Part shown: positions 1-6,262 of the stretch, piece by piece
Numbering within the stretch: the stretch's first letter is position 1
Layout: every line of letters starts with the position of its first letter
IMG/VR virus record: IMGVR_UViG_3300036846_000728
Location: 1 to 45,615 of that record
Reading direction: 5' to 3' (one strand)
Length of the DNA: 45,615 nt
DNA from: a virus
Made by a program: the position numbers and the translations under genes
Notes under the pieces: model-generated
Database searches by the model: none
Told to the model about the DNA's origin: nothing
The model's input: only the letters and a program-made list of their open reading frames with translations

Positions 1-73
1 ACATCGAACACCGTATCCACACGCCGGGGGCTGTCTCCACCAGCACGGTTACTTCCTGCGGTGGTGTGGTCAT
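1..73 (-). CDS. Partial CDS cut by the left edge, unknown function
   Basis: An ATG on the minus strand at 73 starts a reading frame (MTTPPQEVTVLVETAPGVWI, then RCSM) that stays open to the window edge after 24 codons. Its ATG overlaps the TGA of the next gene upstream in an ATGA junction, the same coupling used throughout this cluster, so it is likely a real gene whose remainder lies outside. Function cannot be judged from 24 residues. Its presence shows the window does not begin at a gene boundary. Confidence 0.6.
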   Translation of the reverse strand, partial: MTTPPQEVTVLVETAPGVWIRCSM

Positions 74-522
74 TCGTCTTCTGGCTGCGGCAGCGGCAGA
101 TCATCGGGGTTGAGCAGCTCCAGTTTCGTGTCTCGATACTCGCGAAACGCTTTCAGCACACCCGTTCGGGCCTCTGGTGAGAGTTCGAGATGTTCGGCGG
201 TGAATGCCACTAGGAACCCGTCAGCCGCTGCGCCGGCCGCTACCTGCAGCAGCACGAACGCATGGTGCAGTGCTTCCTTCACGTTCAGTTGCACTCTCGT
301 GTTACCCATCACCAGCGTGACGTACGGCAACCCATCCCGCATCGAGACAAGGGACCGGACTTCTAGTGTCCCCTGCCCGGCTTGGGACCGCGCATACATC
401 GCTTCGTTGCACAGCGAGAGCAGCGTGGACTTTTCAACGAGAACCGCCCCCGGAATTTCATAGGGCCGGCACGTGGCCGCTAAGGCTTCAATCTCCGACT
501 TGTCTAACTGACGAATCGTCAT
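70..522 (-). CDS. Conserved-looking hypothetical protein, 150 aa
   Basis: Starts at the ATG at 522 (MTIRQLDKSEIEALAAT), which overlaps the stop of the small membrane-protein gene upstream as ATGA. A longer frame reaching 732 is open but would cover that gene and reads as arginine/histidine-rich noise, so I reject it. The protein is soluble-looking: an acidic N-terminal helix, a mixed alpha/beta middle (about residues 30-80) and a C-terminal helix with an acidic, proline-containing tail (LNPDDLPLPQPEDE). No catalytic motif or known family is recognised. Position in the leftward cluster with the beta-helix protein suggests a tail or lysis-related accessory role, but that is context only. Confidence 0.7.
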   Translation of the reverse strand: MTIRQLDKSEIEALAATCRPYEIPGAVLVEKSTLLSLCNEAMYARSQAGQGTLEVRSLVSMRDGLPYVTLVMGNTRVQLNVKEALHHAFVLLQVAAGAAADGFLVAFTAEHLELSPEARTGVLKAFREYRDTKLELLNPDDLPLPQPEDE

Positions 523-656
523 CGCAGCGGCAGACTCTGCAACATCAGCAGGATGACCACGAGCAACACGGCGACCCAGAGCGGAGCCTTGCCCAGCGAC
601 GAGAGGATCGTGATGATGAACGCCGACACGAGAATGAGGATGGCGACTGTCAACAT
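519..656 (-). CDS. Small two-helix membrane protein, 45 aa (holin-like candidate)
   Basis: A 45-codon gene. The ATG at 656 follows a purine-rich GGGGGAAGG ribosome site, and its TGA overlaps the next ATG as ATGA, which together support translation. The product is almost entirely two hydrophobic segments: residues 2-21 (LTVAILILVSAFIITILSSL) and about 27-42 (WVAVLLVVILLMLQSL), joined by a short GKAPL turn. Small two-helix phage membrane proteins are often holins or antiholins; no charged C-terminal tail is present and no lysin lies next to it, so the holin reading is only a possibility. It could equally be a superinfection-exclusion or other envelope peptide. Confidence 0.7.
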   Translation of the reverse strand: MLTVAILILVSAFIITILSSLGKAPLWVAVLLVVILLMLQSLPLR

Positions 657-662
657 GGTGGC

Positions 663-932
663 CTACCTTCCCCCTTGGCCGCTCAGCTCCCGTTTCCGCT
701 GCGCATTGTATGCCCGCCGGCAGCGTTTGCAACGGCGCGGCTCACTGGTGCGGAAGAGTCGGCGATCTGTCACCCCGCACGTCGCGCACCAGAATGTTTT
801 CGAACACTTGCAGTGCGGCGCGACGCCGAGACACCGGTTGCAGCGCAGGACGCCGATGCCATCGACGTACGTGCCGGCTCGTGGTGGTTGGATAATTCGC
901 GCGCGTTGTTTCGGCTGCCTTCGCGTTTCCAT
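663..932 (-). CDS. Cys-rich zinc-binding protein, 89 aa
   Basis: I start it at the ATG at 932 (METRRQPKQRARII), which has GGGAG nine bases upstream; a GTG 15 bases earlier is the alternative. The sequence has three paired-cysteine motifs: CNRCLGVAPHCKC near residues 32-44, CATC near 50, and CKRC near 69, followed by a basic C-terminus. Two zinc sites of the ribbon/knuckle type are likely, as in HNH-like and nucleic-acid-binding phage proteins, but no HNH histidines are evident. Codon choice is clearly coding. Its first 163 bases overlap another open frame (770-1087). Confidence 0.75.
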   Translation of the reverse strand: METRRQPKQRARIIQPPRAGTYVDGIGVLRCNRCLGVAPHCKCSKTFWCATCGVTDRRLFRTSEPRRCKRCRRAYNAQRKRELSGQGGR

Positions 933-1087
933 TTCAGACACTCCCACGCGCGCAACGCCACCACTTCGGGGCAGACCCCTTGCGCGAGCTGTTCAATCTC
1001 ATCGTCATCGAACCCCACGAGGTACCGCACGCAGGGCTCAGAGTTTTTGACGAGGCGGACGGCTGGGGACTTTTCGTGTGGCGGCAT
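770..1087 (-). CDS. Hypothetical protein, 105 aa, with a long overlap onto the next gene
   Basis: Begins MPPHEKSPAVRLVKNSEPCV. The first roughly 55 residues look genuinely coding (acidic helix DDDEIEQLAQGV, then VALRAWECLKW). The last roughly 50 residues lie in a different frame over the downstream zinc protein, with atypical codons and a Ser/Arg/Ala-rich composition. Either the protein really has this overprinted tail, or an earlier stop was lost. The downstream frame is +1 relative to this one, so a simple -1 slip would not fuse them. Its start overlaps the preceding gene by about 50 bases. No function recognised. Confidence 0.5.
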   Translation of the reverse strand: MPPHEKSPAVRLVKNSEPCVRYLVGFDDDEIEQLAQGVCPEVVALRAWECLKWKREGSRNNARELSNHHEPARTSMASASCAATGVSASRRTASVRKHSGARRAG

Positions 1088-1235
1088 GTTTCAGTACCTT
1101 GGCCGCTGCGTTGACGTACCAGATTTGCTGCGACACCGGCAGCATCGTCCAGAGCACGGACGGGCGGCCCTGCAGCTCCATGTCGGCGAAGTAGATGCAC
1201 CCGGCCAGTCGGTCCTTGATCGCGTTCGGAGTCAT
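1038..1235 (-). CDS. Hypothetical protein, 65 aa
   Basis: ATG at 1235 lies three bases after the stop of the upstream gene. The protein (MTPNAIKDRLAGCIYFADME...) has a hydrophobic aromatic middle (VLWTMLPVSQQIWYVNAAAK) and a basic, proline-containing tail. It looks like a small helical protein, not a membrane protein, since the hydrophobic stretch is broken by polar residues. No family recognised. Tight packing within the leftward operon and good codon usage support it as real. Confidence 0.65.
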   Translation of the reverse strand: MTPNAIKDRLAGCIYFADMELQGRPSVLWTMLPVSQQIWYVNAAAKVLKHAATRKVPSRPPRQKL

Positions 1236-1238
1236 GGC

Positions 1239-1538
1239 TCATGCCAAGGTGATTCGGTCGCCGCCACCAAAGTGTTGGTTCAGGCGCGTTTCGTACCGCT
1301 CGATTTCCTCTCGAAGACCCTTCAAAATCGCGGCGAAATAATCCTGTTCATCGATGAGCCCTTTTTCGATCAAGAGGCCGACCAGCGACCCGTGGTCACA
1401 CATGTTGCAATTGATCCCCACGCGCAGATGCTTCGCGTCGGTCGATTTGTTGTTCGGGTCGTTCATTTCGTAGGCCACGCCGCTCTGGATGGCGTGGCCG
1501 AGACGTGTGTACTCCGCGAAAAATTCAGCTCGTGTCAT
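1239..1538 (-). CDS. Hypothetical protein, 99 aa
   Basis: The ATG at 1538 overlaps the stop of the beta-helix gene as ATGA, so it is probably translated by coupling. The protein opens MTRAEFFAEYTRLGHAIQSG, has a CNMCDHGS segment near residues 45-52 that could hold a metal but lacks a second cysteine pair, and ends in amphipathic helices (LKGLREEIERYETRLNQ). It resembles small phage proteins that accompany tail spikes, but I recognise no family. Function unknown. Confidence 0.75.
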   Translation of the reverse strand: MTRAEFFAEYTRLGHAIQSGVAYEMNDPNNKSTDAKHLRVGINCNMCDHGSLVGLLIEKGLIDEQDYFAAILKGLREEIERYETRLNQHFGGGDRITLA

Positions 1539-2917
1539 GAGGGATACCCACTCGCGCCGGCCGCATCCGGCGTGCCGACGCGTTCGATGACGATGTTTTT
1601 GCTCGCGTCGTCGGGGAACGTGCAGAACGCGCGCACCGCTGCCTCGCCCTGCCCGCCGCCGTCAATCTTCCACAAGTACGGATCGTTCTCGTGCGGGTTG
1701 GTGAACTCTGGCGGCACCACGATGTCGCGCATCACGCACCACGGCGGTGGCATGTCTGGCCCGAAGTAGATCGCCGCGTTGAGATGCTGGCCGCGAATCG
1801 TCACGCGCTCGATGGTGACGTGCTCCGGGGCACGCTGCAGATAGATGCAATTCCCCGTTCCCCCGGTGATGCCCCACGGATCGATCTCATCGAACAGCAC
1901 GTCTCGGATCGTGATGTTCCGGAGCATCCCGCTCGGATGCACGTAGTCGCTGCCCATCAGGGAGAGACAGCCGCCAGCAATCTCGCAGCGGCACCGTTCG
2001 ATCAGCACATCTTCGACACAGGCCCACGGCGATCCGCCATCCTGATTGCGTGGGGTGAAGACCTGATCGAACGCGCCCTGTCCTTCCGCCATGCCGGCGT
2101 ACCGCATCACGGTGTCCGCGACGTACACGTTGCGCGCGTTTTTGAGTTCGAACGCGTTTTTGATCTGCCAGCCCATTTGGTACCATTCGGGGCGCTTCGT
2201 CAGCGTGCTGCGCGTGATCCGAATGGTGGTCGGCGTCAGATCCGCTGACGGCGTGTCGCCGCCGCCGAACATCACCGCTTCCGCCGCGCCCGCCAGCTCG
2301 CTATCGTCAATCAGGATGTTGCGCCCGCCGACGATCCCGCAGAGGGCTTGCGTCTCCAGCCCCACGCGGCCGATGCAATCGACGTAGCTGCGCGCGATGA
2401 TGACGTTGGTGCCCTCTGGACGGATGCCGCGCCGCTGGCCGTAGACCGGATCGCCGAGACAGGACACGCGATCGATGAGTGAGCGCGTGGCGTCGCGCGT
2501 GATCGCCAACAGTTGATAGTCCGGGTTCGTGTTCTTGATCCCGATGCCCAAGAGCTTTTCATCGGGTCCGCGCATACTGACCGTATCTTCGGCCCCGGAG
2601 ATCAGCCACACCGGCATGTCGAGCCCCGCCCGGCCGTCACCCATCGCGTCCGCGCGCAGCGTGACGGGTTTGGTCAGGATGAACGGGCCTTGGTAGGTGG
2701 CGGCTTCGCAGCTCACGACGGCACCCGGCGGCGCTTGTTCGAGAATCGCCCGCAAGTCTTGGCCGGCCGTCACATAGATCACATCGTCGGGCGGCGGGGT
2801 GGGTTGGGTCTGATCGTACACGTCGCGGAGATGGGCCACCGCGCGGGTATGCACCGCCAGTGTGGATTCCACCGTGTCGAGTGCCTCGCCGACCGGATCG
2901 CTTTGTCGATGGCGCAT
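1535..2917 (-). CDS. Right-handed beta-helix protein, likely tail spike or surface depolymerase
   Basis: 460 residues starting MRHRQSDPVGEALDTVESTL. After a short helical N-terminus (about 1-45) comes a pectate-lyase-like repeat pattern: a cap segment DVIYVTAGQDLRAILEQAPP, then many short hydrophobic strands of the form xxIxIxxxxxxN (VTLRADAM, NVIIARSYVDC, NILIDDSEL, TTIRITRSTL, NITIRDVLFDE, HVTIERVTIRG). This is typical of parallel beta-helix phage spikes and polysaccharide lyases. No catalytic triad can be assigned with confidence. It is encoded away from the main tail genes and on the other strand, so it may be an alternative adsorption module. It heads the coupled cluster running to the left edge. 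Confidence 0.75.
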   Translation of the reverse strand: MRHRQSDPVGEALDTVESTLAVHTRAVAHLRDVYDQTQPTPPPDDVIYVTAGQDLRAILEQAPPGAVVSCEAATYQGPFILTKPVTLRADAMGDGRAGLDMPVWLISGAEDTVSMRGPDEKLLGIGIKNTNPDYQLLAITRDATRSLIDRVSCLGDPVYGQRRGIRPEGTNVIIARSYVDCIGRVGLETQALCGIVGGRNILIDDSELAGAAEAVMFGGGDTPSADLTPTTIRITRSTLTKRPEWYQMGWQIKNAFELKNARNVYVADTVMRYAGMAEGQGAFDQVFTPRNQDGGSPWACVEDVLIERCRCEIAGGCLSLMGSDYVHPSGMLRNITIRDVLFDEIDPWGITGGTGNCIYLQRAPEHVTIERVTIRGQHLNAAIYFGPDMPPPWCVMRDIVVPPEFTNPHENDPYLWKIDGGGQGEAAVRAFCTFPDDASKNIVIERVGTPDAAGASGYPS

Positions 2918-2930
2918 GAACCACCACCTT

Positions 2931-3164
2931 TCACGATTTGCGTTTGTCGATCTCGTCCGCCTTGTCGTTCAACATTTTCGCCAGCGCGCGCGCGTCGCTG
3001 CTCGCGAGTCCGATCCACGCGATGGGTTTGCCGAACTCGATCCGTACGATCGCGTTCGTGTGGTCAGCGGCGAGCGCCAGCCGCAATTCGCCTTCATCGG
3101 TGGCATCGGCTCTGCCGCGTGGGAACTCACCGGTCGCGCCTAACTTGAAGTCTGGAATTTTCAT
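2931..3164 (-). CDS. Small hypothetical phage protein, 77 aa
   Basis: Starts at the ATG at 3164 (MKIPDFKLGATGEFPRGRAD). It is a compact alpha/beta-looking protein: a strand pair (ELRLALAADHT, AIVRIEFGKPIAWIGL) and a C-terminal helix (SSDARALAKMLNDKADEIDK). The layout resembles small regulatory or structural phage proteins, but I cannot name a family. It is the first gene of the leftward cluster, 13 bases before the beta-helix gene, and lies only 56 bases from the divergent gene at 3221, so it probably uses the overlapping divergent promoter between them. Confidence 0.75.
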   Translation of the reverse strand: MKIPDFKLGATGEFPRGRADATDEGELRLALAADHTNAIVRIEFGKPIAWIGLASSDARALAKMLNDKADEIDKRKS

Positions 3165-3175
3165 CGGCCAATCAC

Positions 3176-3204
3176 TTTATACGATAGAGCCCTGCGGGTA
3201 CAAT
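3176..3204. promoter_or_regulatory. Overlapping divergent promoter pair
   Basis: Rightward: TTTATA (3176-3181), 17-bp spacer, TACAAT (3199-3204). Leftward: TTGTAC (3203-3198), 16-bp spacer, TATAAA (3181-3176). The same two boxes therefore serve as -35 and -10 in opposite directions. Both start codons are close (leftward ATG at 3164, rightward at 3221), implying very short leaders. This is motif reading only. Confidence 0.35.
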
Positions 3205-3220
3205 GCGCGCGGGGGGAACG

Positions 3221-3634
3221 ATGAACCCAACTGAACAGGCCGGTCGCCACACGGCGATCGGTAGAGTCAACGAGCGCATCGACACACTGGCCGCCGCCGT
3301 CGATTCCGAAGTGGCGGAACAGTCCCAAGCCCTTCGCCAGCTCATCGCGCGCCTGCTCAAAGCCGAACACACGGAACGCGTGAACGAGCAACTGGCCCTG
3401 CGCGCCGTGCAACTGGACGCCAGCGACGCGCTCACGCGCAACGCCACCAACATCGTCGCGATCAACTTCTACCTCAGCCAGTTTATCGCCATGACGTTTC
3501 GCGAACGGCTGCGCTGGATGGTGCTCGGCCGGCTGCCGGCGCAGTTTTCGGACTTCGCGGACGACCCCGAGTCGATTCTGTTCCTGCCGCCGCCATCACC
3601 TGACACGAACGTGGGGAGTGATTGCCCTTCCTAG
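3221..3634 (+). CDS. Hypothetical protein, 137 aa, coiled-coil N-terminus
   Basis: I choose the ATG at 3221 (MNPTEQAGRHTAIGRVNERI), preceded by GGGGGGAA; an ATG 18 bases earlier lacks a ribosome site. Residues about 10-80 are long amphipathic helices rich in Ala, Glu and Gln, likely a coiled coil. Residues about 80-110 are more hydrophobic (NIVAINFYLSQFIAMTFRER) and could associate with a membrane, though arginines interrupt them. The tail is Asp/Pro-rich. No known family. It is alone between the divergent promoter and the inverted repeat in front of the HTH gene. Confidence 0.65.
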   Translation: MNPTEQAGRHTAIGRVNERIDTLAAAVDSEVAEQSQALRQLIARLLKAEHTERVNEQLALRAVQLDASDALTRNATNIVAINFYLSQFIAMTFRERLRWMVLGRLPAQFSDFADDPESILFLPPPSPDTNVGSDCPS

Positions 3635-3672
3635 AAGGAAGAAGAAGGAAGAAGGTTTTTTCTTCTTCTAGG
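3629..3672. repeat. Nested inverted repeat before the HTH gene
   Basis: CCTAGAAG (3629-3636) pairs with CTTCTAGG (3665-3672), and inside it GAAGAAG (3648-3654) pairs with CTTCTTC (3662-3668) around a GTTTTTT loop. It overlaps the end of the 3221 gene and lies 20 bases before the HTH start. It could be a weak terminator, an operator for the HTH protein, or both. Related arm sequences recur at 4059-4072 and 6707-6719. Confidence 0.5.
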
Positions 3673-3691
3673 TGGTGGTACACTCAGCGGT

Positions 3692-4240
3692 ATGACTGAT
3701 TCCTATTCTGAACTAGGTCCGACATGGTTGACCAAGACACAGGCCGCTGAACGGCTGGGTGTCAGCACGAAGACGATCGAAAATCTCGGCGTCTCGAAGA
3801 TCACAAATCGCATGTGGACGCGCCCGACCGGCGGGCCGCCGCTTCGCGTCTACGCCACGGACGATGTGGAGCGGTTGGCCCGCGCGCGCGCCGAAGCCGG
3901 CTCGCCCAAATACGCCAACCAAGGATTTGGACCGCAGATTCCACCGGACGTACTGGCCTCACTGAGTCCGCAGCCTAACGAGTCGAAAGGGCTCGTCGTC
4001 GGGGCCGTTCATCCCATCAGTGACCAGCGCCTAGAAAGCTTCCTAGAAGCCATCAGTAAGAAGGTTTCTTCTACGAAGGTTCCTTCTTCCGAGAAGGTGT
4101 TCCTGACCATCCCCGAAGCGGCTGAGTTCGCCGGGCTCTCCGAGTCCTACATCCGGCGCGGGTGCCGGGATGGCAGCTTGCCGGCGATCCGCGATGGTCG
4201 GACGTGGCGGATCCGGCGAGCGACGCTCTTGGCCCTGTGA
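3692..4240 (+). CDS. DNA-binding protein with two MerR/excisionase-type HTH domains
   Basis: 182 residues from the ATG at 3692. The N-terminal domain (about 11-70) is WLTKTQAAERLGVSTKTIEN followed by a wing ending VYATDDVERLARAR. The C-terminal domain (about 136-182) is FLTIPEAAEFAGLSESYIRR, then GCRDGSLPAIRDGRTWRI, the classic excisionase/HTH_17 signature. The linker contains a Ser/Lys stretch encoded by DNA that itself carries AGAAG/CTTCT arms. Two HTH domains suit binding of direct or inverted repeats. Roles considered: early regulator, excisionase-like architectural protein, or unrecognised small terminase; no integrase is present, so regulator is favoured. A hairpin terminator follows. 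Confidence 0.75.
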   Translation: MTDSYSELGPTWLTKTQAAERLGVSTKTIENLGVSKITNRMWTRPTGGPPLRVYATDDVERLARARAEAGSPKYANQGFGPQIPPDVLASLSPQPNESKGLVVGAVHPISDQRLESFLEAISKKVSSTKVPSSEKVFLTIPEAAEFAGLSESYIRRGCRDGSLPAIRDGRTWRIRRATLLAL

Positions 4241-4280
4241 CCTATCCTGTCACTCACGACGACCGCTAGGACACGATCGA

Positions 4281-4313
4281 CGGCTGGGGAGCTACCCCCC
4301 CAGCCGGAATTTT
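4281..4313 (+). terminator. Rho-independent-like terminator after the HTH gene
   Basis: CGGCTGGGG (4281-4289) pairs perfectly with CCCCAGCCG (4298-4306) around an 8-base loop, followed by GAATTTT. The stem is strong; the U-tract is short (4-5 T). It lies 41 bases after the HTH stop codon. Confidence 0.5.
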
Positions 4314-4712
4314 CCCAAATTGCTCCACGGGGCTCCTAGTGGCCTTCGCGCGGTTCGATACCCCAACGATACAAAGTTATAAAAAGTCCGTAACTTCATA
4401 AATCTTGACAATTCGAAACGGCCGGGCATCGCTGGGGTAACTCAGCCAGCTTTCGCCACAAGATTCGTGTGACAACAACGTGCAGGGTGTTGCAGGATGG
4501 CGGCTCCCATAAGGTGTGTACTTTTGTCATCCTGCTAACTTTGCCAGATGCCCGATCGTTGGGGTTTTGGTAGGGTCCACCTTCTCGGCGCGTAAGTCCT
4601 CGCCCCGCGTAACAAAAATCTCCCACGCTTTCACTCTTGGGCGCTATATGGACGAGCCTCCGCTAGCGGCGCGTTGCCACGGACCCCAGATAGAGCCCTG
4701 CCTCTCGGTTTC

Positions 4713-4742
4713 GTCACAATCTGTTGACAGGTGGTATACGAT
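4713..4742 (+). promoter_or_regulatory. Possible extended -10 promoter for the replication initiator
   Basis: GTCACA (4713-4718), 18-bp spacer, TACGAT (4737-4742), with TGG upstream giving an extended -10 (TGGTATACGAT). A perfect TTGACA at 4724-4729 sits inside the spacer and is wrongly spaced to be its -35. If used, the transcript would carry a leader of about 215 bases containing both inverted repeats below. Confidence 0.3.
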
Positions 4743-4757
4743 TGGCCGGAAAAGCGA

Positions 4758-4792
4758 AACCGCCTCAAGAGTTGGGCACTCAAGAGGCGGTT
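4758..4792. repeat. Hairpin in the initiator leader
   Basis: AACCGCCTC (4758-4766) pairs with GAGGCGGTT (4784-4792). Inside, GAGT pairs with ACTC around a TGGGC loop, separated from the outer stem by an AA/AA internal loop. On the minus strand the stem is followed by a T-richer stretch, so it could terminate leftward transcription; on the plus strand it looks like a structured leader element. Confidence 0.55.
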
Positions 4793-4806
4793 GTCTTGGT
4801 CGCTTT

Positions 4807-4883
4807 GGTGACGGGAAGGGTCACCCCGCTGCAAGACGGACGATAGCACGACCGGATCGACCCGTCAAACCCTTCCCGTCACC
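4807..4883. repeat. Perfect 15-bp inverted repeat with 47-base loop
   Basis: GGTGACGGGAAGGGT (4807-4821) and ACCCTTCCCGTCACC (4869-4883) are exact reverse complements. They lie about 80 bases before the initiator start codon. Candidates are an RNA hairpin controlling initiator translation, a small RNA, or a protein-binding site near the replication region. Confidence 0.6.
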
Positions 4884-4964
4884 CCTCAACAACTGCACGT
4901 TTTGGCGTCCGCCCGTCCAGCGGCGTGAGGGGGCTACTTTGCTACGCAAAGCACTCGGTGGTTT

Positions 4965-5891
4965 ATGAACGGCGGTGGGCAATGGGGTGGAGTTCCACTC
5001 TGGCTAAGCATGTCGGTGTCCCCGCGAGCTGTGCAGGTGTTCGCTGTGATCGCAGCGGCATGGACTGACCGTGACACGGGCATCGCTCGGCCCGGCCGGC
5101 GCGCAATTGCGAAAGCGGTCGGCTGCAAGGACCGCAACACGATCACGCTCGCGATCGATGAGCTGGTAGCGGCGGGGGCGATGGAGCGTGAGCATCGGTT
5201 CGTCAACGGACGAAACGACGGCAAATCGCAACTCACGAACAGTTATCGGTTGGTCAAACCGAGTGATCCACCCCTAGGTGGAAAAAACCACCTAGGTGGA
5301 AATATCCCCCTAGGTGGAAAAAACCCCCTAGGTGAGAAAACCCACCTACCTAGGGGGAAAAAACCACCTAGGGTAGGGGGAAATTTCCACCCCCAAAGAT
5401 CAGAATTAAGTACCCAGAATCAAGTACAGAACGATCTCTGCTTCGTACCAACGGATCAGGTTGTACCAACAAAAGAGCAGCCGCGCCAAAAAACCGGCGC
5501 GGCGACTCCGGAGGTTTCTGAAGATCCGGAGACGGAGGACGCTGAACCCGACTCCGTGTGGGATCCCATCCCGCCCGGCTCGCCCGGTTGGTTCGCCCCC
5601 CGTGACCCCGCCAGCTTCAATGCTCAGCTTGCGACGATGCCGATACCGGGCCGTTTCGCCTCGCCGGGCTATGCCCGCCGGAAAGGCTACGAAATTTTCG
5701 ACGCCGCGCCTGATACGGAGCTGTTCGACCACCACGTAGACCGGCTCATGAGCGTGCTTCAAGGCGAAGGCGTTGCCACGTCTGAAGACCAGTGTCGATT
5801 GACGATGGCGGATGTCTACACCGAACGTCAGATGCGCGACCGCACGTGGGATCGCACTGCTGACCATGAACGACGGAGGGCCAGACGATGA
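4965..5891 (+). CDS. Lambda O-like replication initiator (winged-helix replisome organiser)
   Basis: 308 residues. Residues about 8-100 match the N-terminal winged helix of phage/plasmid initiators: WGGVPLWLSMSVSPRAVQVF, then DTGIARPGRRAIAKAVGCKD (recognition region), ITLAIDELVAAGAMEREHRF and TNSYRLV. That pattern argues for the ATG at 4965 over the internal ATG 45 bases later. Residues about 103-145 are a Gly/Pro/Lys hexapeptide repeat (PLGGKN type) encoded by 18-bp iterons. The C-terminal half is proline-rich and acidic and ends in a helical segment that would be the expected place to contact a helicase loader or helicase. Gene O of lambda has the same order: DNA-binding domain, iterons within the gene, partner-binding C-terminus. 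No phage helicase is seen, so host DnaB is the likely partner. Confidence 0.7.
   Translation: MNGGGQWGGVPLWLSMSVSPRAVQVFAVIAAAWTDRDTGIARPGRRAIAKAVGCKDRNTITLAIDELVAAGAMEREHRFVNGRNDGKSQLTNSYRLVKPSDPPLGGKNHLGGNIPLGGKNPLGEKTHLPRGKKPPRVGGNFHPQRSELSTQNQVQNDLCFVPTDQVVPTKEQPRQKTGAATPEVSEDPETEDAEPDSVWDPIPPGSPGWFAPRDPASFNAQLATMPIPGRFASPGYARRKGYEIFDAAPDTELFDHHVDRLMSVLQGEGVATSEDQCRLTMADVYTERQMRDRTWDRTADHERRRARR
5269..5389 (+). repeat. In-gene iterons: putative replication origin
   Basis: CCTAGG cores start at 5273, 5291, 5309, 5327, 5349 and 5367, giving spacings of 18, 18, 18, 22 and 18 bp. The best unit carries the 12-bp palindrome CCACCTAGGTGG followed by GAAAAAAC. Diverged units keep the core and the A-tract. 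The array is followed by an AT-richer stretch (about 5390-5450). All of it lies inside the initiator gene, as in the lambda origin. Confidence 0.7.
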
Positions 5892-6151
5892 TTTTTTGGA
5901 CACGAGCGGAGCGCGATTGCGTCTGCGGCGGCTGCAACAATCCGGTGGCGATCGGGGACGCGATTCGCGTCACGGAAATCGTGGGGCTGACGAGAAAATT
6001 CATCCGCTGCGCCGACTGTGCGGACGCCGCGATTCCCCCGGAGCTGGCTCCGTTCGAACCGCGCGTGCGCCCCGTCCCAGCGGACCGGCCCCCGCACACG
6101 CGGCAGTTGGCGACGGCCGGCGAATGGCTGCCGTATCGCGAAAAGGACTAG
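5888..6151 (+). CDS. Small zinc-binding protein, 87 aa
   Basis: The ATG at 5888 overlaps the initiator stop as ATGA. The N-terminal half carries two cysteine pairs, CVCGGC near residues 11-16 and CADC near 41-44, around short strands (AIRVTEIVGLTRKFIRC), forming a likely zinc ribbon. The C-terminal half is proline-rich and probably unstructured (PRVRPVPADRPPHTRQL). Coupling to the initiator hints at a replication- or recombination-related helper, but the family is unknown. Confidence 0.75.
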   Translation: MIFWTRAERDCVCGGCNNPVAIGDAIRVTEIVGLTRKFIRCADCADAAIPPELAPFEPRVRPVPADRPPHTRQLATAGEWLPYREKD

Positions 6152-6262
6152 ATGGCAAACCACTTTACAGTTTCAACCGGATGGCTCGCCGTCCCGTCGC
6201 AGTTTTGGGAGATTCGGCGATGTGGCGGCCGAGTCGTCCGGTTGAAGGGAGCCCCCGCATGA
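6152..6262 (+). CDS. Small protein, 36 aa
   Basis: A short gene between two larger ones: its ATG directly follows the TAG of the zinc protein, AAGGA lies just upstream, and its TGA overlaps the next ATG as ATGA. The product (MANHFTVSTGWLAVPSQFWE, then IRRCGGRVVRLKGAPA) is a small beta-looking basic peptide with one cysteine. Function unknown. The ribosome site plus exact coupling on both sides make it likely to be translated. Confidence 0.65.
   Translation: MANHFTVSTGWLAVPSQFWEIRRCGGRVVRLKGAPA

Larger units (their letters stand above)
4241..4964 (+). other. Long non-coding gap: terminator, promoter and structured leader
   Basis: The 724 bases between the HTH gene and the replication initiator hold no convincing gene; the open frames here lack ribosome sites and have poor codon use. 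Base composition is visibly more AT-rich than its surroundings from 4370 to 4620. The gap contains a terminator-like hairpin (4281-4313), a possible promoter (4713-4742) and two strong inverted repeats (4758-4792 and 4807-4883), listed separately. I see nothing definite in 4320-4700. Confidence 0.6.

Noticed and set aside
366-1769. 467-codon open frame on the plus strand
   Set aside because: Antisense to well-supported minus-strand genes; composition (Arg/His/Ala rich, frequent Cys) is typical of a high-GC shadow frame.
4330-4375. GCGGTTCGATACCCC resembling a tRNA T-arm
   Set aside because: The flanking bases do not form a T-stem or acceptor stem, and no anticodon arm is found upstream.
4516-4968. 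150-codon open frame in the gap before the initiator
   Set aside because: Would span the promoter and both inverted repeats, has no ribosome site and poor codon use.
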